The notes: generated by a model not told the origin, from the letters alone. Positions 1 to 14,250 are shown, counted from the stretch's first letter. The stretch is 64,000 bases of DNA from Aquila chrysaetos chrysaetos (GCF_900496995.4 NC_044019.1:8405501-8469500), one strand, 5' to 3'. A program made the numbers and translations.

Positions 1-2559
1 ACCATTCTGGTTTGCATACCACGAGTGACCCAGCTGCCTGGCTTCTTCCTCACTCCTTCACATATGGTGGTGACCAAATGTCACCTCCATTTAGGTGCTA
101 GCACACAGCCAGGAGTCTCACCATCACATTGTGCGCCTGGAGTCCTCACACTTCCATGCTTATGTGCCTGCCTGGATGCAAGCCAGGATTTCCAGGGCAA
201 AGCCCACCGTTTTCTCACTTATAGCCAGTGGACTGCCACCATGTCACAGGTTGCAGCAAATTATGAATGCGAACCACTTTGGGGATGAGCTTTGGTACTA
301 CAGCCAAGAGCAGGAGCCAGCCAAGGACAAGGACTGCCAGCACTGCCCTGTGATCGTGAGATGGTCCTGATTTTTCCAGGCTACTATGGGCAGCAATGCA
401 TGAGACTTGAACAAGGACTTCAAGGAGAATAACGTTTCCCCCCAAAGACAAAGACAGTCCCTTTCCCAGTTGTGAGCCTGACGTAAACCCCAAGGAAGAA
501 AATCCCTTTGCAAAGCTAAGTGGACAACTGACTTCAGAGTGGTGGGAATTACTTTGCCAGTAATTGTAACTTCCTCATTGCAGGAACTGTTGCCAACGGA
601 GTGTTAAACAGATTATTCCAGGAAGCAATGGCTGGGATCTGTGAGGTTTCTCAAGACAAAATTGCTTTTGTTTTTCATGTTCTCCCCAAAGTTAAGGTGG
701 CATCATAACAAAGGATTTAGGCTGTACATCATGCATGCTTCTCAAATATTAAAATGACCAAATATCAAGCAAATTGTCAATCTGTTGTTTTTCATGTAAC
801 ATTTTCTGGTTTTCCCATTTACCCCCAGATCCTGATGGTTTCAGAGTAGCATCCTCACCAGTCATCACTCATCCATCTTTCCTGAAATCACAGATTGTTC
901 TGTCCCCTTTGCAGCTGATGGTCACTCCCTATATCACACTTCTGATGGGCTGGGAGGAGATTGAGCATGTATAATGCAGGCATGTGTGAGTACATGGCAA
1001 AGAATAAGGAAATTTTTAAAAAAAACCCTCTGCGGTGTGAACAATGCTGGTTTGCAGCTTTCTTAGAAATCTGGGAAGTATATTTCTCAAATTGAGACAT
1101 GTCAGAATGCAGGAAGATGTGAGGGGCCTGGCTACTTTCAGTGTCTAACACAGAGTAAGCATGATGGCAGTACTCACCTAAATGCGGAACAAAAACCAAT
1201 GGCAAAGATCACTCTCTTCTGGAATGTACACAGCAAGGCAATGCAGTCATCTTGGAGGTGTTTGCCTAGCTAGAGTTGTCCTACATACAGCTCTGAGGGG
1301 AACCATCCTGATATAATAAGTTAGCATAAAAAATGGACTGTTTTTTCCTCTGCCTTTTGAGTAAAGATTCCTTTCTGCCCCCTTGGCGATGCACTCAGAG
1401 ATGCATGTAAAGAAAGACACCTTTCAGAGTGCACACATATTATGATCCACCCTCCATGATCCTCAGAGTTGCAGTGCAGGACCCATTTGAGATGTTCCTT
1501 CTGTCTGTCCTGCCAGCTCCCAACCTGCCCTTTACTGACCCTATATAAGCACAGAGACATTGTGCAGAGGAGAACTTAGAAATTTTACCATCTCTGAGCT
1601 CATTGAAATTGGGGTGGCTAGGGGAGTTTATTCTAAACCAGGGAAAAAATAAGCATCATCATTGCTATATACACTGTAGTCAGAGCAATAACTGTTCAGC
1701 TTCTTATTTGCCTATGTTTCTATAGCTGGAGAGCTCTTAACAGGTCATATATGGGAATGCTACTTTACAGTGCCTTACAAATGTTCAGGAATAAAAGGAA
1801 CAAGCATTGTATGTGAGGGGACCCTGTGTCTGTATCCAAGGAAGTGAGTAAGAAGGCAGAGGAGTGTAGTGTGAGAGTGCAGTGAGAGAGGAGGGTAGAG
1901 AATTAGTAAGGAGCAACACTCAGAAAGCCAGGACATGTGAAAAATGCTGCTGGGGTTGGTGCAGTTGTCTATAAAGAGAACATTTTGGTACAGTGCTCCT
2001 ACCTGGCACAATCATGGGGAGTTCCTTCCTCCTGTTCATGCTCTGAAATGGTGGAGGCTGGGGGCTCTGGTGCCCAGATGACACCCAGTGACAGTTGCTA
2101 CAATCAACTGTGTCATTCCTCACCAGTCTGTGCTTGAAGGCAATAAAAATTATCTTAATTCCTCTGCCCACATGGAGCACCACAATACCACAGTGCTGAG
2201 TCCTGAGCCAGTTCCAGATCTGAACTGTGATGTTCTGCAAAGCTTGCACTGTCTTGGGTTTTTGTTCATTTTGAATTGGCTAATTTTATACTGTATTGCA
2301 GTCCAAAAAAAATCTTATATTTTGCACCATTTTACACAGGGCAGACTTGTCTAATCCATTTTGCTTCTCCAGTGCTGAATTGGTTATTGGAAATCACATT
2401 CCAGAAAGATTGTTTGACCTGTCCTTAAAGACTTTCTATGATGGAGATGTCACAGTGTCCCCAAGCAATACTTTAAGAGTTTCACTACCCTTACCATCTG
2501 CAAGGTTCTCCTAATGGCTCAGTCTTCCTTGCTGCGGTTAAATCTCTCTCCTTTCAGTG
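1..2559. other. Intergenic flank, no gene recognised
   Basis: Open frames here are short, overlap on both strands and show no domain or motif I know. I see no clear repeat, tRNA or splice-flanked exon. HTR1D 5' noncoding exons could lie here, but they cannot be recognised without transcript data. Confidence 0.5.
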
Positions 2560-2870
2560 ATATTAGTCACAGGCATGCGGAGCAGACTATGCCTTCCTGT
2601 TCTGCAGCAGGCTTTCATGTATATAAAGACTGTTGAACATCTCCTTCAGCTGTGTCCTTTCTAGCCCAGACAGTCCTGTTCATTCAGTTTGTTCCCATAC
2701 CTTCACTTTTCTGATGATTCTCACTGCTTTCCTCTGATCTCTTTCTGTGTGGTCCGTATCTTCTTGGGAACTAGCGCCCAAAGCTGAACGCAGGGCTCCC
2801 ACTTGGCCTCATCCAAGGTGAACAGAACAAGATCTATTTGAGGTCTTATTCCTAGTTACATACCTGCCAA
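2560..2870 (-). repeat. Possible ancient CR1 LINE fragment
   Basis: Read on the minus strand, the segment resembles the 3' third of diverged CR1 elements. On the plus strand the recognisable order is a stretch about Ctcactgctttcctctgatc, then 'cccaaagctgaacgcagggctc' style wording and 'cttggcctcatccaaggtg'. In CR1 these correspond to the reverse complement of the conserved end of ORF2. Divergence is high and the boundaries are guesses. It could be another old LINE of the same clade. Confidence 0.35.
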
Positions 2871-5800
2871 GGTCTTTGCCATTTTGCTGGGGTACAATAT
2901 CACTGACACTGCTGACAGTGGATGTTGGTCCTACACTATGCAGAGCTTTTACCAAGCTGGTTACTCTCCATCACACAATAAAACAGCTGCTGATTTCTAC
3001 CTGAACTAAATACCTTGCACTTGTTCTTAGACTCGTGTTTAAGCTTCTTAATCCTGTTCCCTAGTATGCTGGAACCCCTCCAGTGTCATTTCACTGGATG
3101 AAGCATGCCATCCACTTCATGACCCAAACCATTACTGAACGTACCAACTTCTGGGCCTCCTTGTTCCCACCACGGTAGAATTGCTGTGTGTTTCATTCTG
3201 CATGTGTGTAGGTTAAATCCCTGTGTGCTTTCTGACACATGTAGCTGCCAGCTAGACATCGTTCGAGCAAAAGTTGTTCCCAGTTTCTTCCTGAATTGCC
3301 TCTGGGACAGAGAGTAAGGGGAAGCAGGGTGGATGAGTGCTTCTTCCAAGAAGTGCAAGACCATGTTTCTTCAAAAGTGCATTCTGAATTTATTTACTAA
3401 GTGAGGAAGTGCTGCATGACAGGTTAGTGTGCTGCCTTCTGAAGCTACCTCATTCTCTGTGTTGGCAATAATAGGGTATGCTCTGATTAAATGTCTATAG
3501 TTAGGCAAATCAATTCTACCATCATAGCTTGCATTTTTAAGGCTTGACTGTTTATTTAAGTGCAAGTATTAACACATCAATCAATGCTTTCCAAACCCCT
3601 CTACAGGCAAAGCTGTAGGATACTTTCTGGAAAAAATATAATTCTTCTTGACTTCTGGACTGGAGGAAAGGTCAGGCAAGGAAAAGTGGCTAAAATGTAA
3701 AAGTGAAACTTGGTGCATTATGTATGGCCCTGAGACATCCTAGTAGACCACTGTGCTCAGAGATGAAGTCTCATGGGAATGGCTGAGCACACTGAAACCA
3801 AGTTAAATAAAGCATCAGTAGGTGATCCACAGAGCACAGTGCAGTGCTGAACTGAGCAGAAATAGTTTGCATGAGACCTGCAAGAACTTTTCTTTCTTTG
3901 CATCTCTTTCCAGCATTTATTGTTATAGATTCCAGCTGATTTTAAAAGTGCCAAGGTTTGGGCACTGAGGACTTCTTCGAATGCACTGGGCTTTTCCAGA
4001 GCAGTCAGTGTGAGCCTAATTCCCATTGTTCCATTGAATGAATGGTAACATTTTGTTGGCTTAAAAATAAAGGAATTAGAACATCATTAAACACTTGGAA
4101 AAGTCCCCTAGTCTGAAAACAGTCTAGAGGCACTCTGTAGGAAGCTGTAACAGTGATTCCCCATCCTTTTCTAAACGGGCTCTAGTACTTCAGGGCAGGT
4201 ACTCGGGAGACCCCTGACTGATCTCCTGTCCTTGCTCCAGTTCTCCTGCTGCCCACCACTGCTTCCAGACTCCAGGCAAAGCTGATAGGTTCAAGCTATC
4301 AGGGCTTTTAAATGCCAACATCACTCCAGGCTTCCTTTGCAGGTACTGGAAAAAAATGGGCACCAACTAAAACAGGCTTCTAGGACAGGAGGGAAAAGTA
4401 ATCTCCATAGAGGGAGCCTGAGATGATTAGCCACTCTTTAGATGTCAGCTATGCCAGGTCAGGCCTTCTGCATCAGTTAGACCATCCAGATCAGAGCCAG
4501 TGTCACTCTGCTTGTCCCAGATCCCACCTTGCAGGCACTTGGACATAGTCTACATTACAATCTCACACCCAACTGTATTTCATTGGCTCTTACAATTCCA
4601 ACGTATTATATGACATCAAATAATAATGAGGGAGGAAACGTGAGAAAGAAAAAGTTTATTGGAGATTTGCATTGTGCATGTTTGTTATCAGAGATTTTAC
4701 AGCTGAGGGAGTCTAGGTAATGCCAGAGCTAAGTGCTTTAGCCCCTGCTCCGTCCAAAGACATTATTGGTAACTTACTGTGGAGTATGTTTTTGCAGTGT
4801 AGTATTTGCCAGCATCACTGCCCACTAAATCCCAACCTTTCTTGTTGATAAGTAATATTTAGTTATAAGCTATAACAGCAGTTGTAACTTGGTAGTTAAC
4901 AATAGGTTGGGTAGCTAGTACATGCTGGCTGTGTATAAAGGCAAGAGAGAAAAAATAGCAATCCTTTATTGAAAGCTGAGCAAAAAATAGAAGGTGGGGA
5001 GAAGGGAGAAAAGGTATTAAACATTGCCAATATTTGCTTGCCAATTGTCATATTTGCTTGTTTAGAATGGGAAATGTTTTGTATACAATTTATCATATAG
5101 AGTACTGTTCCTTGTATCAAAGAAACAAAATAGGCATACCTGATTTACTTTGAAATAGTCACAATAATCCTAGCATTAGAGATTTAGTTGTGCTGCATAA
5201 ACCATGCTGGAATGAACATACGCAGTGTCTACTTCTCTAGAAGCATGAACTCTTTTGTACCAGCTCCCCTTACAGTCAATAAAGAGAGATGCTCAGCCCT
5301 AAAGGACTCAGCTGCCTGTGCAGGCTGACCAGCTCTGGCTGGGTTTTTGATGTCTAAGTGGACTGTGTTGAATCCCACCTTAACTTTGTTATTTTGTGAT
5401 GCATCACTGAAGCAGGGGGCAAGGAGGGAAATGTTGAAAACAGGGCTCATATTACTGATTTCATAACCGGTGGAAAATGTTATATCCATAGCAAACAGAA
5501 CTGATACATCAGTATAAACCTAATGTAATAAAACAAAGAAAATAACTTTTTTCTAATGAAAGGCTTAGAAAATGTACATTTCATTGTATTACGACTAACA
5601 CAATACAGTGTTATTGATCAGCAGTTAATCTGTACTTATGGTATTTGAGGTTTGTAATTTCCCCATGTTGGCTGGACAACTCATTAAATGCAACAGCACG
5701 CTGAATTCTGAAACACTGTTGAAGACATCTCAGAGCAAAGAAAGGTCAGAAGGGTGCAAACTAGCTATGACTGGAGTATTAGAGCTCTGTTTCTTGAAAT

Positions 5801-7477
5801 ATGTTCCAGTATTAAAAAGTTGCTTGGTGTTTATGCGAAATACACCTATCTCAAAAGCATCTTGAATTATCAGAATAACCTGTCTAGCCAGTAACACAGT
5901 AGCCTTGCTACTCCCTAAACACATGAGAAATTCAGGTGCAGACTCATGCTCTTATTGATTCAGCTCAGAGTCTGAAGAATTTTAATCATTTATTCTTCTA
6001 ACACAGGTACCTGCAAAAATCAGGAATCAGGATCCTGTGTAAAATGTCAGGGTGGAATCAGTCAGTGAAAACTACTCCCCAGATGCATGGAGGTGTGAGT
6101 AGAGCTGGGTATGTGTCTAGATGCCTACACTGGCTGGTGTCTACAGGTGTGTGCACTACCTGCCTGGCATGTAGGTAGGAGGAATTCACCCTTCATGCTA
6201 TGCTATGAGAGGCACCCACTGAGCTGTGGCCAAATGAGAGCCTGCACTGGGGGCAGGACCCTGATCTGTCAGCCCAGAGCGCCCAGCCCTGGTTGGAGGC
6301 TGTCGAAGAGGGAGAGGAGGCTGAGACTAAGCAGTACCTCTTTCCTCCTGCCAGCAAAAGTGGTCCTGTGCTCTGCAAACCTGAACCTTGCTCCTCCCTG
6401 GCTGGAGCACGAGACAATGGAGGAGCTGGAACCAGAGGTGTAAAGAACATCACTCTGCCACGTACATCAGTGGGTGAGGATAGAGGAGCAATGAAAGCAT
6501 GCATAAGCGCTGCATGGCTTTCCTGTGGCCTTGAGGGTTGCCGCTTCCTGCAGGTGCTCTTGGCTTCTCCTTCTAGCTTGCGATCCTTGCTTGAGCAGAA
6601 AACAAATGAGCAGTTGCAGTTGTGCTCATCCCTCTCTCCCAGGGACATGGCAGCTTGTCTCAGGGCAACAGGGACACTTTTGTAGATTCCCCTTGTTTTG
6701 CTCTGAGTTTACCTTTTGTAGCCAATGTTGGAATCATCTCCTCATCATATGAGGACACTTACTTCTATTCTAGATACTCTGCTTTCTTTTCAAGGTCCTA
6801 ACTGTAAGTTCAAATGGCACATTAGCTTGTGCATAATGGACAGCAAGTAACCAAGCTCCCGTTACAGTTCTTAAACTAACCCCCATCCCCATAACTTTTC
6901 TTCTTTATTTGTGATGGCCGTGTGACAGACTTTTCAGTACATAGTGCAGCCTAATCCTACTTTATTGTGCAAGGTGCATATATATTTTATTTCCTGTCAG
7001 GCTTATTCTATCTTATTTATAGCTTTTGCAAAATGTTATGTATTTCAGGCAGCTTAATCCAAGGCTAGGAAACTGGTTAGGACTGTGGTTACTTTTGCGG
7101 CATATCCAGTCCTTTATACTGATGCATGCAAACCTACTCACATTACGTTTTACCAATTTTTCACTTTTACACAGACTCTACCTTTCCTGTGGATCTCATT
7201 TTTCAGTGCAATACACTATGGCATTGCCTTGGTTTTTTTTTCCCAGAAGCTGCATCCTGTTTTGATTATGATCTATGGACTCGCACATTCCTATAGCTTA
7301 TTCTAAAGGTATTTCACCATGTTTGAACAGGGTTCTCATCTCCAGGTTGGACTCCACAGACACTCTTATGCTGCATGCTTGAGTCAAGTGTCCTAAATAT
7401 GCAAGAACGTATTCAAAAATGTCTCCCTCTTTTGAGTTCTATGAAATGTATCTTTCAAAGGTGTGATTCCTGTTAGG
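2871..7477. other. Intergenic, no gene recognised
   Basis: Moderately AT-rich unique sequence. Overlapping open frames of 110 to 151 codons at 6.1-6.7 kb run on both strands, are mutually exclusive and have no recognisable protein family. I regard them as chance. Confidence 0.5.
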
Positions 7478-7492
7478 AGCGCCATCTGGTGT
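7478..7492 (-). promoter_or_regulatory. CTCF-like motif
   Basis: On the minus strand the bases read ACACCAGATGGCGCT. This agrees with the core of the vertebrate CTCF motif (CCASYAGRKGGCR) at nearly every core position and carries the CpG often found in it. Occupancy cannot be judged from sequence alone. It lies about 6.8 kb upstream of the HTR1D coding exon and could mark a domain boundary. Confidence 0.4.
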
Positions 7493-10400
7493 TTGTCAGC
7501 TTACACAGGGAGTAGCTTTATTACTGGTCAAGGTTTCAGCATGATAGAATATACCTGTTTTATTTAGGCAAGATAGCAGCAGATTGTACATTTAAATGAA
7601 AAATTAGAATTAGTTACAAGAAGATGGGAGACCAAATGGATTTTCAGTAGTTTGCTGAAACTTAGCTCTGTTCTCAGCCATCCCTTTGCAATTCCCCTGG
7701 TTTTTACCCAGCTACAAGGGGAGAGAATGAATTCTCTAATTCCTCTAACTTCAGTGTGAACTTAAAGGAAACGTTCAACTTATTAGAAGACATTTCATCT
7801 TGTTCTTTTTTGTTGTTGTTCTATTCAGTGAAAGAGCAAATTCTGTATTTTCATTTCAACATACTTATTTTTGTATATGCTATTTACCTCACTCTGACAC
7901 CGATCTGCCTGGGTGCACCAAAGCATTTTCTTTGCAGCTGAGCTTGTCAGAAAGTGTTTTCAGCTGCACCATAAAATTGCTGTCTGCAGGAATCACCCTG
8001 TTTTCCAGAAATAGTAGCTGTGCTCCTGAAGGGACAGAAATGTGTCATGACTTTGTTTACACTCGGGACTAAGTATCTTTGGCAATCCTTGGTGGTCGCT
8101 CTCCCTGCAGGGCTGCAGATTCATGTCCGCGTGATGGCACTTGGTCATAACATGCCGTCAGTCCCACGCAGCCTCCTGCTTGCAAGTTTACCTGCCTTGT
8201 CACAGCTTGGCGCTTGCTTTCTCCTCCAACTTAACCAGGCTAGAGACCCTCTCCTTCTGCCTTGCCCTTACTGTGTCAGTTTAACTGCAGAGCTGGAACA
8301 CCAAGTATCTTTTCAAAAGAAGTACCTGGTTTTACGTAAGGACCCTGAACTGTGAAGCAATCCCAGTGGTTATCACTAACAGCTAAAGTGTGTTCTCTTT
8401 TCACATTGAATATGTGCCTCGCTTCACCTTCCAGACCCTGAACTGAGCCTTCTGCTAAGTTAAATAGCACTGCACTGTCTAAAATTGTCTCTCCATTTAA
8501 ATACTCTTTCCTTCTTTTTGATGAACAAAAAAGAATCTCCCCAATCTCTCCAGGACATCAAGGTATCATTACACACCTCCTCACCTCCTGGACTTTCCAA
8601 GTAACCACTGAATGTGGACCCAGGAACTGACCAAAAGGTCCCTCCCCATGCAACCTTCGGTACTGTTGGAGGTGTATAAATGAGGGACATGGTCAGCCCA
8701 GGTCACATCTAGGGTGAAGGAGAGTGGCAGCTGCAGAGGGCAGTCCTGGTCTCTGGTGGTCCTTCAGTGAGGAGGTGCTGTTCTCTCCCCACTGGCTACA
8801 GAAGAGGCTCTGGTGACTGCGCTGCTTGCTGTGATTGTATCATCACTGTCAAGTATCTTCACTCCAGAGTCACTCTGTGCCATGGTTTCTCACCATCCTC
8901 ACTGCATGGGTTTAAGTTTGCCCCATCCTCCCTTGACTGCCAAACCTGCATGCCACTCTGGGAATGGTAGTGTGGATAAATCACAGGGACAGTAGCATGA
9001 ATAAAGCAAGGACAGGTTTGGCCTCCTTCGCTCCATGCTTTGTAGAAAGCCTTGCGTGCAAGTATCCAACACAACCCTGCAGTTTGCCCCAAACTATGCC
9101 TTGTATGTCACATGTGCTGTGCTGTGAAAACCTCACTCTGGTAGGCTGTAGCACCACCTTAAATTTATTTCAGACACTTTGAACTGAAAAAATACCCACA
9201 GCCCATGGCCAAGGAGACCAGGTGAAGCCCAAGAAGAGATGGGCCAAGGACAGTGCTGATGCAGCCAACTCACCTGAGAGGATTTCCATCTTAAGAAGTG
9301 TGGGTGAAAAACATACCATGTCTTGCCTGGTGGGAGGCCAGAGGCATGACACAGGCTGATGCCTTCAGCACTGTAAACATAACTGCAGGCACACAGCTAA
9401 CAGCCTGCAATTACACAGACTGTAAATTGCACATACTGAAGACAATAATACTATCTAGATATGATAACATCATCAGGTTCTACTCAATACTCCTTATGCT
9501 CCAGACATCATGTAAACTGTGCCTAGGCAATATGTCCCACTGGGAGATTGCTCTTGCAATCTCATGAAGATGAGATGCCGGATGGCCTCTTCCTCCTTCT
9601 GGGCTCCAAGTGTTTCAGGATGTGTATGTCTATACATTTGTGTTCTGTTTTCCTTAATATGCAACTATATGTATGACCTTGTACTTGTCTTAATTTAATG
9701 ACTGCTTGAGATTAATGTTATTTTTCTTCAGTGTGTGTAGTTTAAGCAAACAATTTTTTTTTCTTGTTTTTTGTCAACAGGAAAATCATTTATCTTTATT
9801 CAGGATTTTTTTCTTGAGTAAAAGGTAACTTAATTGAAATATTAAATTATTGGGAAGACATTCATTTTGTCTAGATGGTAACTATAATTCATTACATCTT
9901 AACATACTAATTCTAACTGGAGTCCCATTACTAATTTTTTTTTATTATATCAAACGTAGTGATCACCAACTCACACAAATTAAGTAACAGAGTCTCTAAA
10001 ACAGGCATCACAGGGAAGTACATTCAAACGAAGTTTTATAAGTAGATTCAGAGTCCCTGATTCCTAAACACATATTTAAGCTACATTGTGTTCTCAGTAG
10101 TCCATTGAATTTAATAGTTATTTATAGTATATGAAGTCATATCATTAAGCAAATGCATAAGTCATTGCAATAGAGGGGCTATACATTTTAAGAAACTTTT
10201 ATGACCATCCTATCTGACCTTGTGCACATCCCCAAGCAGACCACTGCCTTCCAGTTTCATTCATGGAGCCCAGGAGCTTCCAACCAGCTGAAGTGGATCA
10301 CAGTTCTGTTTAGATACTAAACTGTGTTGGTTTTTTTTTTTTAATTTTGCATATTTACAGTTCTATATGTTATACTGCGTAGTGGCACCTTACTGCTTGT

Positions 10401-11509
10401 AAGTGAAGGATTATTTTGACTAATTATTCTGCATAAATCTATAGTCCCTGGTGATAATTTAGCACATGGGGAATATATTTTAATGTCAGCACAGCAAACA
10501 CCCAGAATAAAGCTCTAAGTAGGGAACAAAAATTATGTGAGTCCCATGCACTCTCATAATCTGTTTTAATCTGAAACCAATGAGTAATATTGACTAGCTG
10601 CCTTGCATGATTATTGATACATCTCTGATAGATGCTGCCCTGCCAATCAGAATGGATAACAGCTGCTCAATATGCTATATGTATTTCTTGGTGAATGACT
10701 CACAATCAAAAGACTTTTTCTGTATGCACAAGTGCATGATTTTATTAAATTTAAGAATATATGCTATTAAGATTTTGAAGACCCCAGCAGAAATCCTACA
10801 AGATGTGTCTGTTGTGGGGTTCAGAAACCTGACCTGGAGTTACTTCTAAAAATTACTTTCAGTCATGATAGCCTTATTTGTGGTGCAGGAAACAGCCAAT
10901 GCACTCTTTCTGAGTACATGATAAATAACTGACTTGGAGAATTTTTGTAAAAAAAATGGTTCTTTTCCTTTGGTGATCACATCACAGGAAAACATCATTT
11001 ATTTATAAAAATTAATTCAGTAACTCAGTATCTGTTGAGGCATTGTTTGGTTTCAGCAAGACTTTCTCCCAGTGTCAGGCTGTCCTGTTGACTGGTATGT
11101 TGAAGATTAATAATTCATTTGAACTCTAGACTAGTTCATTTGACTGAAAATACCATGTTTCACATCAGATTTTTTTTTTTCCACAGTCATTGACAGCAGT
11201 TGGAAGCAATAGGACTACTAATAGGCTTGTTCATATACAGGTGGGTGGGTGATGTGCACTTCATTTTATTTCACATTGCTGGAATGGTTCTAACACTGAA
11301 CAATGGCTGATACTTGCAATATATGGGAAAGGCTCGATATCACTTTTCTCAGTAACTGAAATCAAGATTGGACTTGGCTTTAGTTTTTAAGTAATACAGT
11401 CATTGTCTTTAATATTGCTAATCAATCTGTCTGGTGGTTTTGGTTTAGATTTTCTCCTGCGTGGGATGTGTGATCAGCCCAGTGTTCAGGTAAAGAGGTT
11501 TCTTAGACT
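7493..11509. other. Intergenic, AT-rich, no gene recognised
   Basis: The stretch becomes clearly AT-rich from about 9.6 kb onward, with several T-tracts of about 8 to 11 bases. No open frame over 111 codons and no recognisable domain is present. Low repeat content at 9.6-11.4 kb leaves room for conserved noncoding elements near HTR1D, but nothing in the sequence proves one. Confidence 0.45.
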
Positions 11510-12610
11510 CTAAAAGTGACAACTCTATTACTGAGTCAGAGAGTTAAAGGGATGGTAAAGGTATGGGGAAAAAAAACAACAGGGAAGATGAAGGAAATTT
11601 CTCACACAGAAGCTAGATTAACTTTAGCATCTGTGTTCACTGAAGAGAATTTGGAGGATGTTTAGTGGAACCTTTATTTCTGGCCAAAGCAAACCATAAC
11701 AAATCTTCACTATTGGACAGTGCTCAGCTAAAGAGTTTGATGCAACTCAAGATCCAAAGTGCAATGGTATCAGCAGGGTGTTCAGCCTCTACTTAAAACT
11801 CGCCTTGCACCTGCCAACTGCAAGACAGCTGCTGTGGTACCAGTTTCCAAAGAGATCTGGGCAACTGCTTATCCATAAGCCTGATGTCTGTACCTAGCCA
11901 GTTTGCAGAAATTATAATAAACAATAGTATTATTGTACACATAGTAAATATGGTGTTTTGGGGAACAGTCAATATGACTTTTGTAAAGGTAAGTTATGCC
12001 TCACAAATCTGTTGAAGTAATTAAGAAAAGCTGATGAGTATATGGATTGAGTGAAGTCCAACTGATATAATTACTTGGACTTTCAGGAGACTTTAAGTGA
12101 TCTGGAAAGTACATGAATAGTGGGGTGATGACATCTGCTGAAGAAACAAAGCTTTTCAGGGTAATAAAGACAAGGACTGACTGTGCAGACTTGTAAAGAA
12201 CCTTAGTTAAAAAGTGGGAGAAGGAATACAATACAGATAGATGTAAAAAGTGAGCAAACAGGAAAAAATGCTGATGTTGCCACTCATGGCTTTGGAATTA
12301 TATTAATTGGGACTGTTCTGTGGAAATGTCAGATCAGTGCTATATAATGATTAAAAAAGCAAAGTAAATCTCAGGAATCATTAGGAAAGAAATTGAGAAG
12401 AGAATAGAAAATACGATTATGCTGCAGTATAAATCTATGGTGCATCCACATCTTCAACACTGTTTGTGGTTCTGGTCCTTCTGTCTCAAAAAGAATGTAT
12501 CAGAGTTGGGAAAGCATCAGAAAAAGTCAGCAGGGTTGAGCTGAACATATGGGCCATTGATGGAGACAGGTGACTGGATTTGATGGACTTTGGTCACTAT
12601 CGCCATTCTT
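11510..12610 (+). repeat. Ancient CR1 LINE remnant, ORF2 region
   Basis: In the plus sense this follows the order of an old sauropsid CR1 ORF2. First comes a 'gtgttcactgaagag' block (11635-11649). Next is the reverse-transcriptase stretch at about 11,860-12,020, where the frame encodes a decayed QYDFCKGKLCLTNLL, equivalent to the CR1 QHGFxKGxSCLTNL motif. Then 'cttggactttcagg' follows, and finally the late ORF2 segment with 'aaatctatggtgcatccaca' near 12,430. Stops, frameshifts and an internal deletion after about 12,090 show it is dead. No terminal repeats were seen. Confidence 0.7.
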
Positions 12611-14206
12611 ACATGCAAAAATTCTTATAAGTTGAAAATTTGCTTAGTGTGACAAAAATGGTCATTAGGAAAAGAGGTTAGCCTTACTGGAAAAAAAAGT
12701 CAAGAAAGTAATAGTCTAGTGTGAAATATGAGATTCTTCTAGGTCCCCTTATTGGAAAAATACACCTCAAAAGAAAAAGCATGTCTAAAAATAAGTTTGA
12801 CTCACAGAAGGTGGATGTTTATAAAAAAATCAAACATGCAAAACCAAAAAGTGTTGTTTCTTATGTTAGGATTCAGGAGCTCAAGAGAGGCTGTTTGACA
12901 CCAAAGTGTTAGTGTTTCACGTAGAATATGTGATGCTCTTTCTCCACAGATTCCTAACCGGTGACTCTCAGTTCTGTGTCAGATGGCATGAAACTGTACC
13001 AGTTATGACTGATAGAGGCGTTTTTCCTCAATGGTTGGGAGGAGGCTGGCCTGGTGATTATCTTCTTGGAGAAGTTTGGTGTCTCTCCTTGTAGCCCTCA
13101 CAGCATGCTTCAAAGCTGTTCATGACCCATATTCAGGATCTCTTTCAAGAAGGCTTGGGCTGGCATAATGTAAGTGACATTCTGGTACTCGGGGGCGGAT
13201 CTGAGTGAAAGATCGCAAGGAAATCTGTCTGAGGATGTTTTCTTCAGGTTTGTAAAGATTTCAGGTTACACTAAGTGAATCTAAAGAAAAGTATGGAAAG
13301 GCTGTATGTAGACTGTATACTGTGATACCTCAACTTCCACAACTCTTGTATCACCATTCTGGACTAAAACATTCGCTTTCTTTTTCCAGATCCCCTTAAC
13401 CAGTCTATTTTTCGTCTTTTGAGGGAATCACCACTCCACAAGTGCATGCATTACAATCATTCACCATGTGCATGATGAGGAACACCTCAATACTTGGAAC
13501 ATGCTGTGAGCTTCAGTGCCAGCATATTGAATTCTGATACCCAACACCTGACTTCAGCATTTGAAGACTGAGTGTTGAAGAGAAAATCTGAATGGTCTGG
13601 AGGAATAAATGAAAATAGAGCTCTGCACTTTTCAAAAAGAGGTCTTGATTTACAAATCTGGCAGAAATTATGTTTACAGAAGGAATCCAGACAGTATTGT
13701 TTTATATCTTGGGTACTCTACTAATAAAGTGTCCCTTATAAATATCAAAAATGTGACATTGAGCTATTAGAGAGGAAGGGAAAATACTCCTGAGGATAGC
13801 TTTGTTCCAAGCACAGGGGCATCAATTATATGCCCAGATGTTTTCAGCCTCTCACTCTTCAGTATTGACTTATGCAGCTTTGCAGAAAATTAGTTCAGAA
13901 AGGAGGTGTGAATAAAAGATAATAAAGAATGATTTAGTCATCTGCAAGATGTAAATGAAAACCACCTAAATTCCCACCACTTACAGTACCACTTGTCATA
14001 TACCAGAATCATGTCTGCATGATTATGTTAACATTTTGCTTTAACAATGATGTCATTGATGTGATGTGATGGAAAGTCTAGCTTAGGACAGTACCTCATC
14101 TACTGTGTAAGCTGAAGTTTTCAACAAGTTAATATTTCTTCAGTGTTGGACTTTATATGAAACATTCTATTTCAGCAAAAAAGTAAGCATCTTTCTTCAT
14201 CATCTC
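12611..14206. other. HTR1D proximal upstream sequence
   Basis: No protein-coding signal and no obvious TATA box or CpG island is seen next to the receptor exon. This fits a receptor gene whose 5' noncoding exon and promoter lie further upstream. The stretch is AT-rich and mostly unique. Confidence 0.4.
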
Positions 14207-14208
14207 AG
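14207..14208 (+). other. HTR1D: Candidate splice acceptor before HTR1D exon
   Basis: A pyrimidine-rich run (ctttcttcatcatctcag) ends in AG here, 42 bases before the initiator ATG. It would fit a 5'-UTR intron. A second AG after ctatttcag at 14174-14175 is an alternative. Neither is proven without RNA. Confidence 0.4.
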
Positions 14209-14250
14209 AAAGATTACACTGGAAAGTGAAAAGTGAAATCAGAGCAGAGG

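Noticed and set aside
6193-6648. Open frames of 110 to 151 codons on both strands
   Set aside because: Mutually overlapping, low-complexity, no domain, no splice or promoter context.
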